Assembly: GCF_018555435.2 (NCBI RefSeq)
Contig: NZ_JAFEJT020000031.1
Location: 1-36,452 of the forward strand
Direction: 5' to 3'
DNA: 36,452 nt
Source: Bifidobacterium amazonense
GTDB lineage: Bacteria; Actinomycetota; Actinomycetes; Actinomycetales; Bifidobacteriaceae
Positions 1 to 6,807 of this stretch are shown in pieces. Both the position numbers and the translations under genes were made by a program. A model generated the notes under the pieces. That model was given only the letters and a program-made list of their open reading frames with translations, did no database searches and was not told the DNA's origin. Positions within the stretch are counted from its first letter, which is position 1, and each line of letters begins with the position of its first letter.

Positions 1-318
1 CTTCTTCTACCGGTTCGACGTACAGATGCCCGGCGACGACGCCGCCGCGTTCCGTTTGCGGTGGCGGGGAGGGGTGTGCGCCGCCCGGGATGACAAGGGG
101 GAATGCCCTACCCGAGATGGGATAGGGGGCACCCTGCTTGAAATGACAAGGGGACACCCTGCTTGGGACGACAGGAAAAACGCTCCGTTCGAGATGACGG
201 CAGACCTTCGCCCTGGATACCGGTACGTGCCCCACTCAGGACATGGCCGTCCTCATTCAAGACGACGGCACCCCGTCAGAAATGACGGAGCGCAAAACGC
301 TCCGCCCCGGCAACTCGT
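1..318. repeat. Window edge: degenerate short repeats, no confident gene
   Basis: No complete gene is visible here. The 11-mer CACCCTGCTTG occurs twice, at 130-140 and 155-165, with a 25-bp period. Around it are several related pieces of the form GAAATGACAAGGGG, GAGATGACGG and GAAATGACGG, roughly between 85 and 290. They look like diverged copies of one short intergenic repeat. The first 25 codons, read from position 2 on the plus strand, could be the tail of a gene that begins before the window, but that frame stays open through the repeats and gives no believable end, so no partial CDS is called. Confidence 0.4.
286..304 (-). terminator. Stem-loop after the dehydrogenase gene
   Basis: CGGAGCG and CGCTCCG form a perfect 7-bp stem around a CAAAA loop. 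It lies 14 bp beyond the stop codon of the minus-strand dehydrogenase and is followed on that strand by a short T-containing stretch (TCATTT). It is a likely intrinsic terminator for the zur-side transcription unit. Confidence 0.6.
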
Positions 319-1308
319 TCACACGCGCAGCACGACCTTGCCGAACACGTCGCCGTCGATCACCTTGGCGAACGCGGCCGGCGCGTCGGCGAGCGCGTAC
401 GTCGAGTCGATCACCGGATGCAGGTCGGCGTGTTCGACGAAGCGCAGCAGGCGCGCGAAATCGTCGCGCGAGCCCATCGTATTGCCCTGCACGCGGATGT
501 CCTGGAAGAAGATGCGTGTGAGTTCGGCGCCGGGCTGGTCGCCGGTGGTCGCGCCGCAGATCGCGATCGTGCCGCCGGGGCGCACGGATTTGACCGAGTG
601 GCTCCATGTGGCCGCGCCGACCGATTCGATGACCGCGTCGACCTTGCGCGGCAGTCGCGCGCCCGGCTCGAATGCGGCGTCGGCGCCGATTTCCAGCGCT
701 TTGGCCCGTTTGGCCTCGTCTCGTGAGGTGACGAACACCTCGAGTCCGGCCGCGTGCGCGAGCTGGATGGCCGCGGTGGACACGCCGCCGCCGGCTCCCT
801 GCACGAGGATCGTATCGCCGGGTTTCACGTTCGCTGACGTGAAGACGAGCGAGTACGCGGTCAGCCAGCTGGTGCCGAGCGCGGCGGCCTCGTCGAGGCA
901 CAGGTTGGCGGGTTTGGCGAACACGTTCGCACTCGGCACCTGCGTGCGCTCGGCCATGGTGCCCGGGTATTTCTCTGACAGGATGGTGCGGCGCTCGCCC
1001 GGCATGACGCCCGCGCCGTCGGTGCCGACGAACGTGTAGAGCACGACTTCGCTGCCGGCCTTGAGCCCCTTGCGCACGGGGATGTCCTCGTCGAGGATGC
1101 CGGCCGCGTCGGTGCCGAGGATCATCGGCGTCTGTTCGGCGGCGAGGCCGACGCCCTTGAGACTCCAAATGTCATGATGGTTGACGGTGGCGGCCTTGAC
1201 GGACACGCTCGACCAGTACGGGCGGGGTTCGGGTTCGGGCCGCTCCCCCACCTCCAGCACGCTCAGCGGATCATCGGCGTTGGTTCCTGCGGCGTATACG
1301 GCCTTCAT
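319..1308 (-). CDS. Zinc-independent medium-chain dehydrogenase / quinone oxidoreductase-like protein
   Basis: This 329-residue protein has the medium-chain dehydrogenase/reductase layout. A GroES-like N-terminal half carries NHHDIW near residues 43-48, and a Rossmann half has the nucleotide-binding loop GAGGGV at about 171-176. The cysteine cluster that binds structural zinc in classical alcohol dehydrogenases is missing from the 90-110 region, so it resembles the NAD(P)H quinone oxidoreductase-type members. The start is the ATG at 1308, which has AAAGGAGG just upstream; the open frame goes 20 codons further but without a ribosome site. It follows the metal-binding lipoprotein gene by 87 bp on the same strand and may be co-transcribed with it. 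The substrate cannot be told from sequence. Confidence 0.85.
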   Translation of the reverse strand: MKAVYAAGTNADDPLSVLEVGERPEPEPRPYWSSVSVKAATVNHHDIWSLKGVGLAAEQTPMILGTDAAGILDEDIPVRKGLKAGSEVVLYTFVGTDGAGVMPGERRTILSEKYPGTMAERTQVPSANVFAKPANLCLDEAAALGTSWLTAYSLVFTSANVKPGDTILVQGAGGGVSTAAIQLAHAAGLEVFVTSRDEAKRAKALEIGADAAFEPGARLPRKVDAVIESVGAATWSHSVKSVRPGGTIAICGATTGDQPGAELTRIFFQDIRVQGNTMGSRDDFARLLRFVEHADLHPVIDSTYALADAPAAFAKVIDGDVFGKVVLRV

Positions 1309-1395
1309 CGGCCCTCCTTTTCGCGGCGGTTGCGTTTCGGTTCCATTCAACCACGTTCCGCCGCGCAATGGCGGATCCCGTCACGCCGCGTACCG

Positions 1396-2349
1396 TCACG
1401 CCGCGTCGGCGAACTGGCCGACGAGCGCGTCCATCCAGTCGAGCAGGTTGTCGTACTGCGCGGGCATCTGCTCGGTGAGTTCGACGATCGGCACGTTGGC
1501 GCTCTTGGCGGCACCGGTGATCTGGTCGGTGGTGGAGTTGGCCTCCTGCGTGTTGAACACGAGCATGTCGATCGAGCCGTCCTTGAGCGCGTCCTGGAAG
1601 CCCTTGATGTCGGCCGGGGTCGGTTCGCTTTCGTTGGCGGAGGCCTGCGCGTAGCCGGTCGGGGTCGCGTCGGTCATGCCGAGATCGTCGGCGAGGTACC
1701 ATGCGACGGATTCGGTGGCCGAGTACGGCTTGCCTTTGGTCTTGGACGAGGTCTCCTCGATCTTGCTCTCGAGCTCCTTCTCCTTGGCATGCCAGTCCTC
1801 GTTGAGCTTGGCGTAGTCGGCCTTGTTGGCCGGGTCGGCCTTCTGGTAGGCGGCGGTGATCGCGTCGGCGGTGGCGTTGCGCACCTTGGCGGAGAACCAG
1901 ACGTGCGGATTGTCGCCTTCCTTGATGCCGGCAGTGTCGGCCGCGTCGACGAGCGTCGCCTTGGTGGATGCGGCGGCCTTGGATGCCCACGGATCGTAGT
2001 CGGCGCCGTTGACGACGGCGACGGCGGCCTTGCCGAACCTGGCGACGTCCTGGCTGGTCGGCTCGTAGTCGTGCGCTTCGACGTTGGTCTTGGTCATGAT
2101 GTTGGTCACGTCGACGTGGTCGCCGCCGAGTTCGGCCGCGACGGATCCCCACTGGTTGATCGACGCGACGACGGCGATCCTGCCGGACGATGATGCCGCG
2201 CCGGACTTTCCCGTCGCGCCACCGTTTGCGGACGCCGAGCCGCAGGCGGCGAGCGAGATGAGCGCGGCGACGGCCGCGACCGACGCGGCAGCACGCCTGA
2301 TGTTGCGTCGAGCAACGTTTCCGGCAAAGCGATCGGTGAATGTGAACAT
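1396..2349 (-). CDS. znuA: Metal (zinc/manganese) ABC transporter substrate-binding lipoprotein, ZnuA-like
   Basis: This is a 317-residue cluster A-I metal-binding protein that captures divalent metal at the membrane surface for an ABC importer. An arginine-rich start and hydrophobic segment end in a lipobox with Cys36. The expected metal ligands can be seen: His93 in AHDYEP, His149 in NPHVWFS, Glu269 in NTQEANS, and an acidic position at Glu293. A Glu in the third place is common in Mn-type members and His in Zn-type, so the metal is uncertain; the adjacent Zur/Fur-type regulator and operator favour zinc. No long histidine-rich loop is present. The start has AGAGGAA upstream. The matching permease and ATPase genes are not in the window, so the transporter is incomplete here. 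The gene symbol is given by family only. Confidence 0.82.
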   Translation of the reverse strand: MFTFTDRFAGNVARRNIRRAAASVAAVAALISLAACGSASANGGATGKSGAASSSGRIAVVASINQWGSVAAELGGDHVDVTNIMTKTNVEAHDYEPTSQDVARFGKAAVAVVNGADYDPWASKAAASTKATLVDAADTAGIKEGDNPHVWFSAKVRNATADAITAAYQKADPANKADYAKLNEDWHAKEKELESKIEETSSKTKGKPYSATESVAWYLADDLGMTDATPTGYAQASANESEPTPADIKGFQDALKDGSIDMLVFNTQEANSTTDQITGAAKSANVPIVELTEQMPAQYDNLLDWMDALVGQFADAA

Positions 2350-2432
2350 GATGATTCCTCTCTATGTAACTGCGATACAGGCCCACCTGCGCGTCCGCCG
2401 CGCCGCAAGGCCGTCCCTTCCGAACGCACCCC

Positions 2433-2467
2433 ACTATACACCGCTAATGAGATTCATTATCATTATC
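2433..2467 (-). promoter_or_regulatory. Promoter with Zur/Fur-type box before the metal-binding lipoprotein gene
   Basis: TAATGA-GAT-TCATTA (2445-2459) is a perfect inverted repeat, continued by TCATTATC. Read on the minus strand the block begins GATAATGATAAT, matching the first 12 bases of the classical Fur consensus. A TATAGT -10 element lies at 2433-2438 on the minus strand, so the box would cover the -35 region, as expected for repression by a metal-loaded Zur. Confidence 0.65.
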
Positions 2468-2557
2468 GAGTGTGCGGCGTGTCGCAAAACAAGCCAGTCA
2501 CGTTCAACAGCTGCAGGAGGACAGCCATTGCCCTGCCACGCATGGGCAGCACAACAC

Positions 2558-2597
2558 GGTCAAGGCCCCGTCTCCCGATGGAGGCGGGGCCTTGACC
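2558..2597 (-). terminator. Strong stem-loop downstream of the Zur-type gene
   Basis: A 13-bp perfect stem (GGTCAAGGCCCCG / CGGGGCCTTGACC) encloses a 14-nt loop about 40 bp after the stop codon of the Fur-family gene. The T run is poor, so it may terminate only part of the transcripts, letting some reach the downstream lipoprotein gene, which also has its own promoter. Confidence 0.6.
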
Positions 2598-2638
2598 GCA
2601 TCCTCGACCGGATCATCGCCGGACGAACGGATCATAGA

Positions 2639-3034
2639 TCAGCCCTTCTGGCACTCCGGGCACAGGCCGAACACCTCGAGCGTGTGGGATTCGACGGTGA
2701 ATCCGTGGCTCGTGGCGATCTTGCGCAGCCACGCCTCGCTCGGCGGATCGATCTCCACGGTTTTGCCGCATTTGCGGCACACCAGATGATGATGGTGCGC
2801 ATCCTCACCGCACAGCCGGTACAGCTGCTGCCCGTCGAGGCGGATCGTGTCGGCCGCGCCCGAGTCGACGAGCGCGTTGAGCTGCCGGTAGACGGTGGCC
2901 AGACCGATCTTGGTACCTTCGTCGTCGAGCTTGCGGTGCAGCTCCTGCGCGGAGACGAAATCGTCGCACTCGCGCAGCCGCTGCATCACGGCGTCCTTCT
3001 GCCTCGTGTGCCTCACCGGTCCGCTTGTCGCCAT
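2639..3034 (-). CDS. zur: Fur-family metal-dependent transcriptional regulator, probably Zur
   Basis: The 131-residue protein is a typical Fur-family repressor: winged helix with the recognition segment GLATVYRQL at about 44-52, then the dimerisation domain with the histidine stretch HHHH (80-83), CRKC (86-89) and CPEC (125-128). The two CxxC pairs form the structural zinc site of the family. The start is the ATG at 3034 because GAAGGAAG lies just upstream; the in-frame ATG 18 bp earlier has no ribosome site. It sits before a metal-binding lipoprotein gene, and Fur/Zur-like boxes precede both genes, so regulation of itself and of metal uptake is likely. Family membership is certain. Zinc rather than iron or peroxide sensing is inferred from the neighbour. 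Confidence 0.85.
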   Translation of the reverse strand: MATSGPVRHTRQKDAVMQRLRECDDFVSAQELHRKLDDEGTKIGLATVYRQLNALVDSGAADTIRLDGQQLYRLCGEDAHHHHLVCRKCGKTVEIDPPSEAWLRKIATSHGFTVESHTLEVFGLCPECQKG

Positions 3035-3070
3035 GTCCACTTCCTTCGCCATGCCGGCGACCCGTGGCGT

Positions 3071-3113
3071 CGGCGTCATTATCAATAACAACTAGCTAAT
3101 GATAATAACGCCG
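3071..3113 (-). promoter_or_regulatory. Long imperfect palindrome, probable Zur autoregulatory operator
   Basis: Two 19-base arms, CGGCGTCATTATCAATAAC and the inverse of GCTAATGATAATAACGCCG, match at 16 of 19 places with 5 bases between. Each arm contains an ATTATC/GATAAT core like the box before the lipoprotein gene. It ends 37 bp upstream of the start of the Fur-family gene, in its promoter region. Confidence 0.65.
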
Positions 3114-3133
3114 TTTACGCGACAACGAAAGCA

Positions 3134-3160
3134 GCGAACGCAACGAACGCAACGAACGCA
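3134..3160. repeat. Three tandem 9-bp units
   Basis: Three head-to-tail copies of ACGAACGCA, the first with one mismatch, lie just before the stop codon side of the nucleoside hydrolase gene. No function is evident. Confidence 0.6.
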
Positions 3161-3168
3161 ACACCACG

Positions 3169-4152
3169 TCACGCCTGCGCGCGCACGTCCTCCCCGTCCC
3201 GGCCGGCGGCGGCCACGGACGTGACGCGACGCATGAAGTCGTCGAGGAAGCGCGACTTGTTGACCGCGACCGCGACGCTCGTGGTCTTGAACGGGTCGTT
3301 GAGCCGGTCGTAGTCGCCGATGGTGCGTCCGCGCGTCGGCCCGTCGAGCTCGACCTTGAGGTTGATCGGCAGCGTGGCGACGAGCGTCGGGTCGATCGCC
3401 GTGGCGACGGCGAGCGGATCGTGCAGTCCGCAGCCGCCGAGTCCCGGCGCGGTCTTCTCGTACGCGGCGATGTAGTAGTCGGTCATGTCGGCGAGGAAGC
3501 GGCCGGACGGCGTGCCGAGTTCGCGCCATTGCGCGGTTTCGGCGCGCGTGAGCAGCGTCTGCATGGTCACGTCGAGGCCGATCATTTCGGTGCGCACGCC
3601 GGAGCGGAACAGGTAGTCGGCGGCCTCCGGATCCTGCGAGATGTTCGCTTCGGTCCAGGCGTTCACGTTGCCGGGCACGGTGAGCGCGCCGCCCATGAGC
3701 ACGATGTCGCCGATCAGGTTGCGGATTTCGGGCGCGCGACGAAGCGCGGCGGCGATGTTGGTCATCGCGCCGGTCGGCACGTACGTGAGTTCCTTGCCGT
3801 AGGTCTTGGCCGCGTCGATGATGAAGTCGACGGCCGGCTCGCTTTCCGCGTCGCGCGTCGGATCGGGGATGTCGACGTCGCCGATGCCGTTCGCGCCGTG
3901 GATGAACGCCGATCCCTGGCTTACCGTGAACGATTCCTTGGCTTCGGGATGGTCGACGCCACGATAGACGGGCACTTCGGGATGTCCGAACAGTTCGGTG
4001 ACGGCGAGCGCGTTGCGTACTCCCTGGTCGACGGTCACGTTGCCGTAGGTGCCGGTGATGCCGATGAGTCTGGCCTCCGGGCTGCCGAGCGCGTACGCGA
4101 TCGCCAGCGTATCGTCGATGCCGGTGTCCAAGTCAAGAATGATGTTCTTCAT
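3169..4152 (-). CDS. Inosine/uridine-preferring-type nucleoside hydrolase
   Basis: This 327-residue enzyme should split ribonucleosides into a free base and ribose. The calcium- and ribose-binding motif DLDTGIDD is at residues 7-14. The family segments MGGAL, NAWTEANISQDPEAA (usually NxxxEFNxxxDPEAA) and GLHDPLAVA follow in the right order. Base specificity cannot be read from the sequence. AAGGAGG lies 5 bases before the ATG at 4152, so this start is preferred over ATG codons at 4155 and 4170. The ribokinase gene lies upstream on the same strand, about 120 bp away, and would phosphorylate the ribose released here, so the two form a nucleoside salvage pair. No signal peptide is seen, so it acts in the cytoplasm. 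Confidence 0.9.
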   Translation of the reverse strand: MKNIILDLDTGIDDTLAIAYALGSPEARLIGITGTYGNVTVDQGVRNALAVTELFGHPEVPVYRGVDHPEAKESFTVSQGSAFIHGANGIGDVDIPDPTRDAESEPAVDFIIDAAKTYGKELTYVPTGAMTNIAAALRRAPEIRNLIGDIVLMGGALTVPGNVNAWTEANISQDPEAADYLFRSGVRTEMIGLDVTMQTLLTRAETAQWRELGTPSGRFLADMTDYYIAAYEKTAPGLGGCGLHDPLAVATAIDPTLVATLPINLKVELDGPTRGRTIGDYDRLNDPFKTTSVAVAVNKSRFLDDFMRRVTSVAAAGRDGEDVRAQA

Positions 4153-4273
4153 CATGGCCTCCTTCGCCATTGATCGATCAAACCGAACCGCTACGTATCC
4201 TCATCCAGCGTATCGCCGCGACCGCGGGCCGCAGACCTTTTCCTGATCGCAGCGCCCAGAATTCAACCTCTGT

Positions 4274-5266
4274 TCATTGTTCGAACCGCGCACGGACCTG
4301 CGCGGCGGTGCCGTACGAAGCCTGCGCGCCGCGCCCGGTCGCCGCATAGGCGGCCACGTACGAGCCGAGCCGGGACGCGTCGGCGAGTGCGAATCCAGAG
4401 GCGAGACCCGCGAGCACGGTGCCCATGAACGCGTCGCCGCAGCCGGTGGTGTCTACCGCATCGACCGCGACCGGGGCGATGCGCGTGATGCCGGGGCCGT
4501 CGCCGCCCGTCGCGTCCAGGATCACCGATCCGTCGCCGCCGAGCGTGACGATCGACCGGTCGAAGCCGAGCCGGACCATGCGTTCGCGCGCATCCTCCCA
4601 GTCGAAGCCGTTCCAGTCGCCGTCGGCAGGCTCGTCGATGTCGGTCATCTGCGTCATCTCGTGTTCGTTGACGAGCAGTATGTCGGTCGCGTCGACCAGT
4701 TCGCGCGGCAGCCGCGGCACGAACGGCGAGTTGTTGACGAGCACGGTCGCTCCGGCGTCGTGCGCGATGCGCGCGGCCGCGACGACCGTGTCCATCGGGC
4801 TTTCGAGACACAGGCCGAGCACGCTGGATTCGGCGAGCGCATCGCGTGACGTTTCGATGTAGTCGACGCTGACGTGCGCGTTGGATCCGGGCGAGTAGGC
4901 GATCGTGTTCTCGCCGTGCTTGTCGACGGTGATGACGGTGGTGCCGCTGGGGCCGGGCACGTGGAGGACGTGCGTCGTGTCCACGCCGGCCTTGCCAAGT
5001 TCACCGAGCAGAAAGTCGGCGTTCGCGTCGTCGCCGACCGCGCCGAACAGCCGCACGTGCGCGCCGAGCCGCGCGGCGGAGGCGGCCTGGTTGCCGGATT
5101 TGCCGCCGGGCAGGATCGTGAGAGGACCGGCGTTCACGGTCTCCCCCGGCCTGGGCAGCCGTTCGGTCACGACCGTGTAGTCCGCGTTCATCGACCCGAC
5201 CACGGCCACGTCGCCGCCAATCCGGTCCAGCATGTCCAATATGCCCCTCGTCGCGTCGTTGCCCAT
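4274..5266 (-). CDS. rbsK: Ribokinase (PfkB family)
   Basis: This 330-residue PfkB-family sugar kinase is best matched to ribokinase, which makes ribose 5-phosphate from ribose and ATP. The family's first signature region contains GGKSGNQA (54-61), close to the ribokinase GGKGANQA. The second signature DTTGCGDAF (272-280) supplies the anion hole and the catalytic base Asp278. The N-terminal NADYTV and the RPGETV substrate region also follow ribokinase. The start has AAAGGGACG upstream. The nucleoside hydrolase lies downstream, giving a route from ribonucleosides to the pentose phosphate pathway. 2-keto-3-deoxygluconate kinases share the PfkB fold, but the GGKxxNQA signature and the neighbour favour ribose. 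No ribose transporter is adjacent. Confidence 0.88.
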   Translation of the reverse strand: MGNDATRGILDMLDRIGGDVAVVGSMNADYTVVTERLPRPGETVNAGPLTILPGGKSGNQAASAARLGAHVRLFGAVGDDANADFLLGELGKAGVDTTHVLHVPGPSGTTVITVDKHGENTIAYSPGSNAHVSVDYIETSRDALAESSVLGLCLESPMDTVVAAARIAHDAGATVLVNNSPFVPRLPRELVDATDILLVNEHEMTQMTDIDEPADGDWNGFDWEDARERMVRLGFDRSIVTLGGDGSVILDATGGDGPGITRIAPVAVDAVDTTGCGDAFMGTVLAGLASGFALADASRLGSYVAAYAATGRGAQASYGTAAQVRARFEQ

Positions 5267-5366
5267 AACCGTCCCTTTCGCTCATCGCATCCATGCATCC
5301 GCATTGCGAACATCCATATGCAGCATACGTCTTGCGCCGGGCATGTCCGGCTTCAGTCGGCACCGA

Positions 5367-6590
5367 TCAGCGTCCGTCGTAGGACTGGCTCTCGGACGGT
5401 GTCACGCGACGAATGAACTCGTCCATGCCGGGAACAGTGAAGGAGATGCGTCCCCGTTCGGGCGAGTACACCAATCCCAGTTCAATCAGCGACAGGCGGA
5501 TCGCAGACAGATCGGAAGCCGCACGGCCCATACGTTCCGCAACCTGCGCAGAAGAGCAGGAATCGCCAAAAGAGGCCATGGCCGCGAGATACTCGCGCCC
5601 CAACGGCGTCGCACGCTGCCATCTGGAAACATACAGTCCCTCATCCAGTTCCTCCCGAGCGACAGGTTCCCCCTTCTCCACCGCCTCAAGGGCGATCGGA
5701 TTGGAATCGGAGGCATCCCAAGCCGCCTTGCCGTACGCCTGAATGAAATACGGGTACCCGTTCGCCAATCCGACCAGACGGGACAGCGCCGCATCATCAA
5801 AGGAATAGCCAAGATCACGAGCCGGCTTTTGGAAACCGTCCGCGACCGCGGCATCATCCAGTCGCCCGATACGACGATATTCGAACAGTCTTTCAGCATA
5901 GGAACGGGCCTTGGTCAGGGTACCCGGCAGATTCGGCAGACCCGCACCGATGATGTAGAACGGCATGTTGCGCTGTCCCATCTTGTGCTGCACCGTAATC
6001 AGCGTGGTCATCACCTCCGGGGACATGTCCTGGAACTCGTCCACGAACACCAGCAGGCCTGATCCCGCGTTCTTCAGCTCCTCGGCAAGGCTCTCGACAA
6101 GAAGCTCGAAGCGATACGAGGAAGCCCGCACCGCATCGTCACGCGCAGTGTCACGCGCATCGCTGTCCCCGAGCTCGACCTTCGCCGATCCGAGAACAAA
6201 GTCCAATGAGATCGACTCGACTCTGGAGAACGCATCCGCCAGTCCTTGCCGCACACCGGGTTTCCTGAATCGCATGATCGCCAACGACAGTTCATGGAAC
6301 AGCTCGTCGTATTCCGCAGCGGCGTCACCGTTCGCCTCGATCTGCACGGTGGCCATCCCCTGCGCGATGGACATGGCATTGAATTTGAGCAACAGCACCG
6401 TCTTGCCCATGCCGCGCAGACCGCTGTATATAATTCCGCGATCCACAAGTCCCAGCTTGGTGCGCGCGAGCATCCGATCCATGAGTTCAAGATCATGGGT
6501 ACGACCGACCAGCTCCGGAGGCTGTTTGCCCGCTCCCGGCATAAACGGATTCAGCGAATGCAACGGTAGTTTCGCAGCGATATCGCTCAT
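5367..6590 (-). CDS. AAA ATP-binding protein with C-terminal winged helix, Orc1/Cdc6- or STAND-like
   Basis: The 407-residue protein has a P-loop GLRGMGKT (57-64), a Walker B LLVFVDEFQD (179-188) with Asp184 and Glu185, and a conserved ELVGR before the ATPase core. The region after about residue 320 looks like a winged helix (REYLAAMASFGD through RISFTVPGMDEFI). This is the general layout of bacterial ATPases related to archaeal Orc1/Cdc6 and of the STAND class. No effector domain is fused and no partner gene is adjacent. The start has GAGGGGG upstream. The gene lies alone between a sugar-kinase operon and an exporter operon, and its upstream region is much richer in A and T than the rest of the window, which suggests acquisition. 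A DNA-binding or defence-related role is possible but not shown. Confidence 0.75.
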   Translation of the reverse strand: MSDIAAKLPLHSLNPFMPGAGKQPPELVGRTHDLELMDRMLARTKLGLVDRGIIYSGLRGMGKTVLLLKFNAMSIAQGMATVQIEANGDAAAEYDELFHELSLAIMRFRKPGVRQGLADAFSRVESISLDFVLGSAKVELGDSDARDTARDDAVRASSYRFELLVESLAEELKNAGSGLLVFVDEFQDMSPEVMTTLITVQHKMGQRNMPFYIIGAGLPNLPGTLTKARSYAERLFEYRRIGRLDDAAVADGFQKPARDLGYSFDDAALSRLVGLANGYPYFIQAYGKAAWDASDSNPIALEAVEKGEPVAREELDEGLYVSRWQRATPLGREYLAAMASFGDSCSSAQVAERMGRAASDLSAIRLSLIELGLVYSPERGRISFTVPGMDEFIRRVTPSESQSYDGR

Positions 6591-6730
6591 CTGTACCCCC
6601 TCTCATTCGGCGCCCATTATCTTGAACTATAGCATTCTATCTGCTTCTATCCTTCTATATCTACTATTATGTGCTTATATCTATATGTATCTATTTCCTA
6701 TACGAAAAACCAATCATATACAACACATAC
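6591..6730 (-). promoter_or_regulatory. AT-rich promoter region of the AAA ATPase gene
   Basis: About 110 bp of very AT-rich sequence contain repeated CTAT/TCTAT words (about 6628-6702), giving AGATA/GATAGA repeats on the minus strand. A TATAGT -10 element is at 6626-6631 on the minus strand. The -35 region is weak. The composition differs sharply from the flanks. Confidence 0.45.
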
Positions 6731-6772
6731 AAGGATGGGCGCGCGCATCAGCCGATGCACGCGCCCATCCTT
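6731..6772 (-). terminator. Strong terminator after the ABC exporter operon
   Basis: A 13-bp perfect stem (AAGGATGGGCGCG / CGCGCCCATCCTT) is continued by an inner GCATC/GATGC stem with loop AGCC. It begins 36 bp past the stop codon of the second exporter gene. The following minus-strand sequence is AT-rich, so it should end the marR-ABC-ABC transcript and insulate the AAA gene. Confidence 0.8.
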
Positions 6773-6807
6773 AATATCTGTCACAGCTCAGCGCCGCAAC
6801 AAACCAC

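Noticed and set aside
4274..5266. The PfkB kinase as the missing 2-keto-3-deoxygluconate kinase
   Set aside because: Its GGKSGNQA signature and its nucleoside hydrolase neighbour fit ribokinase, and it is about 10 kb from the uronate locus.
5336..5351. GCCGGGCATGTCCGGC as a terminator after the AAA gene
   Set aside because: Only 5 bp pair well and no T run follows, so it is too weak to call.
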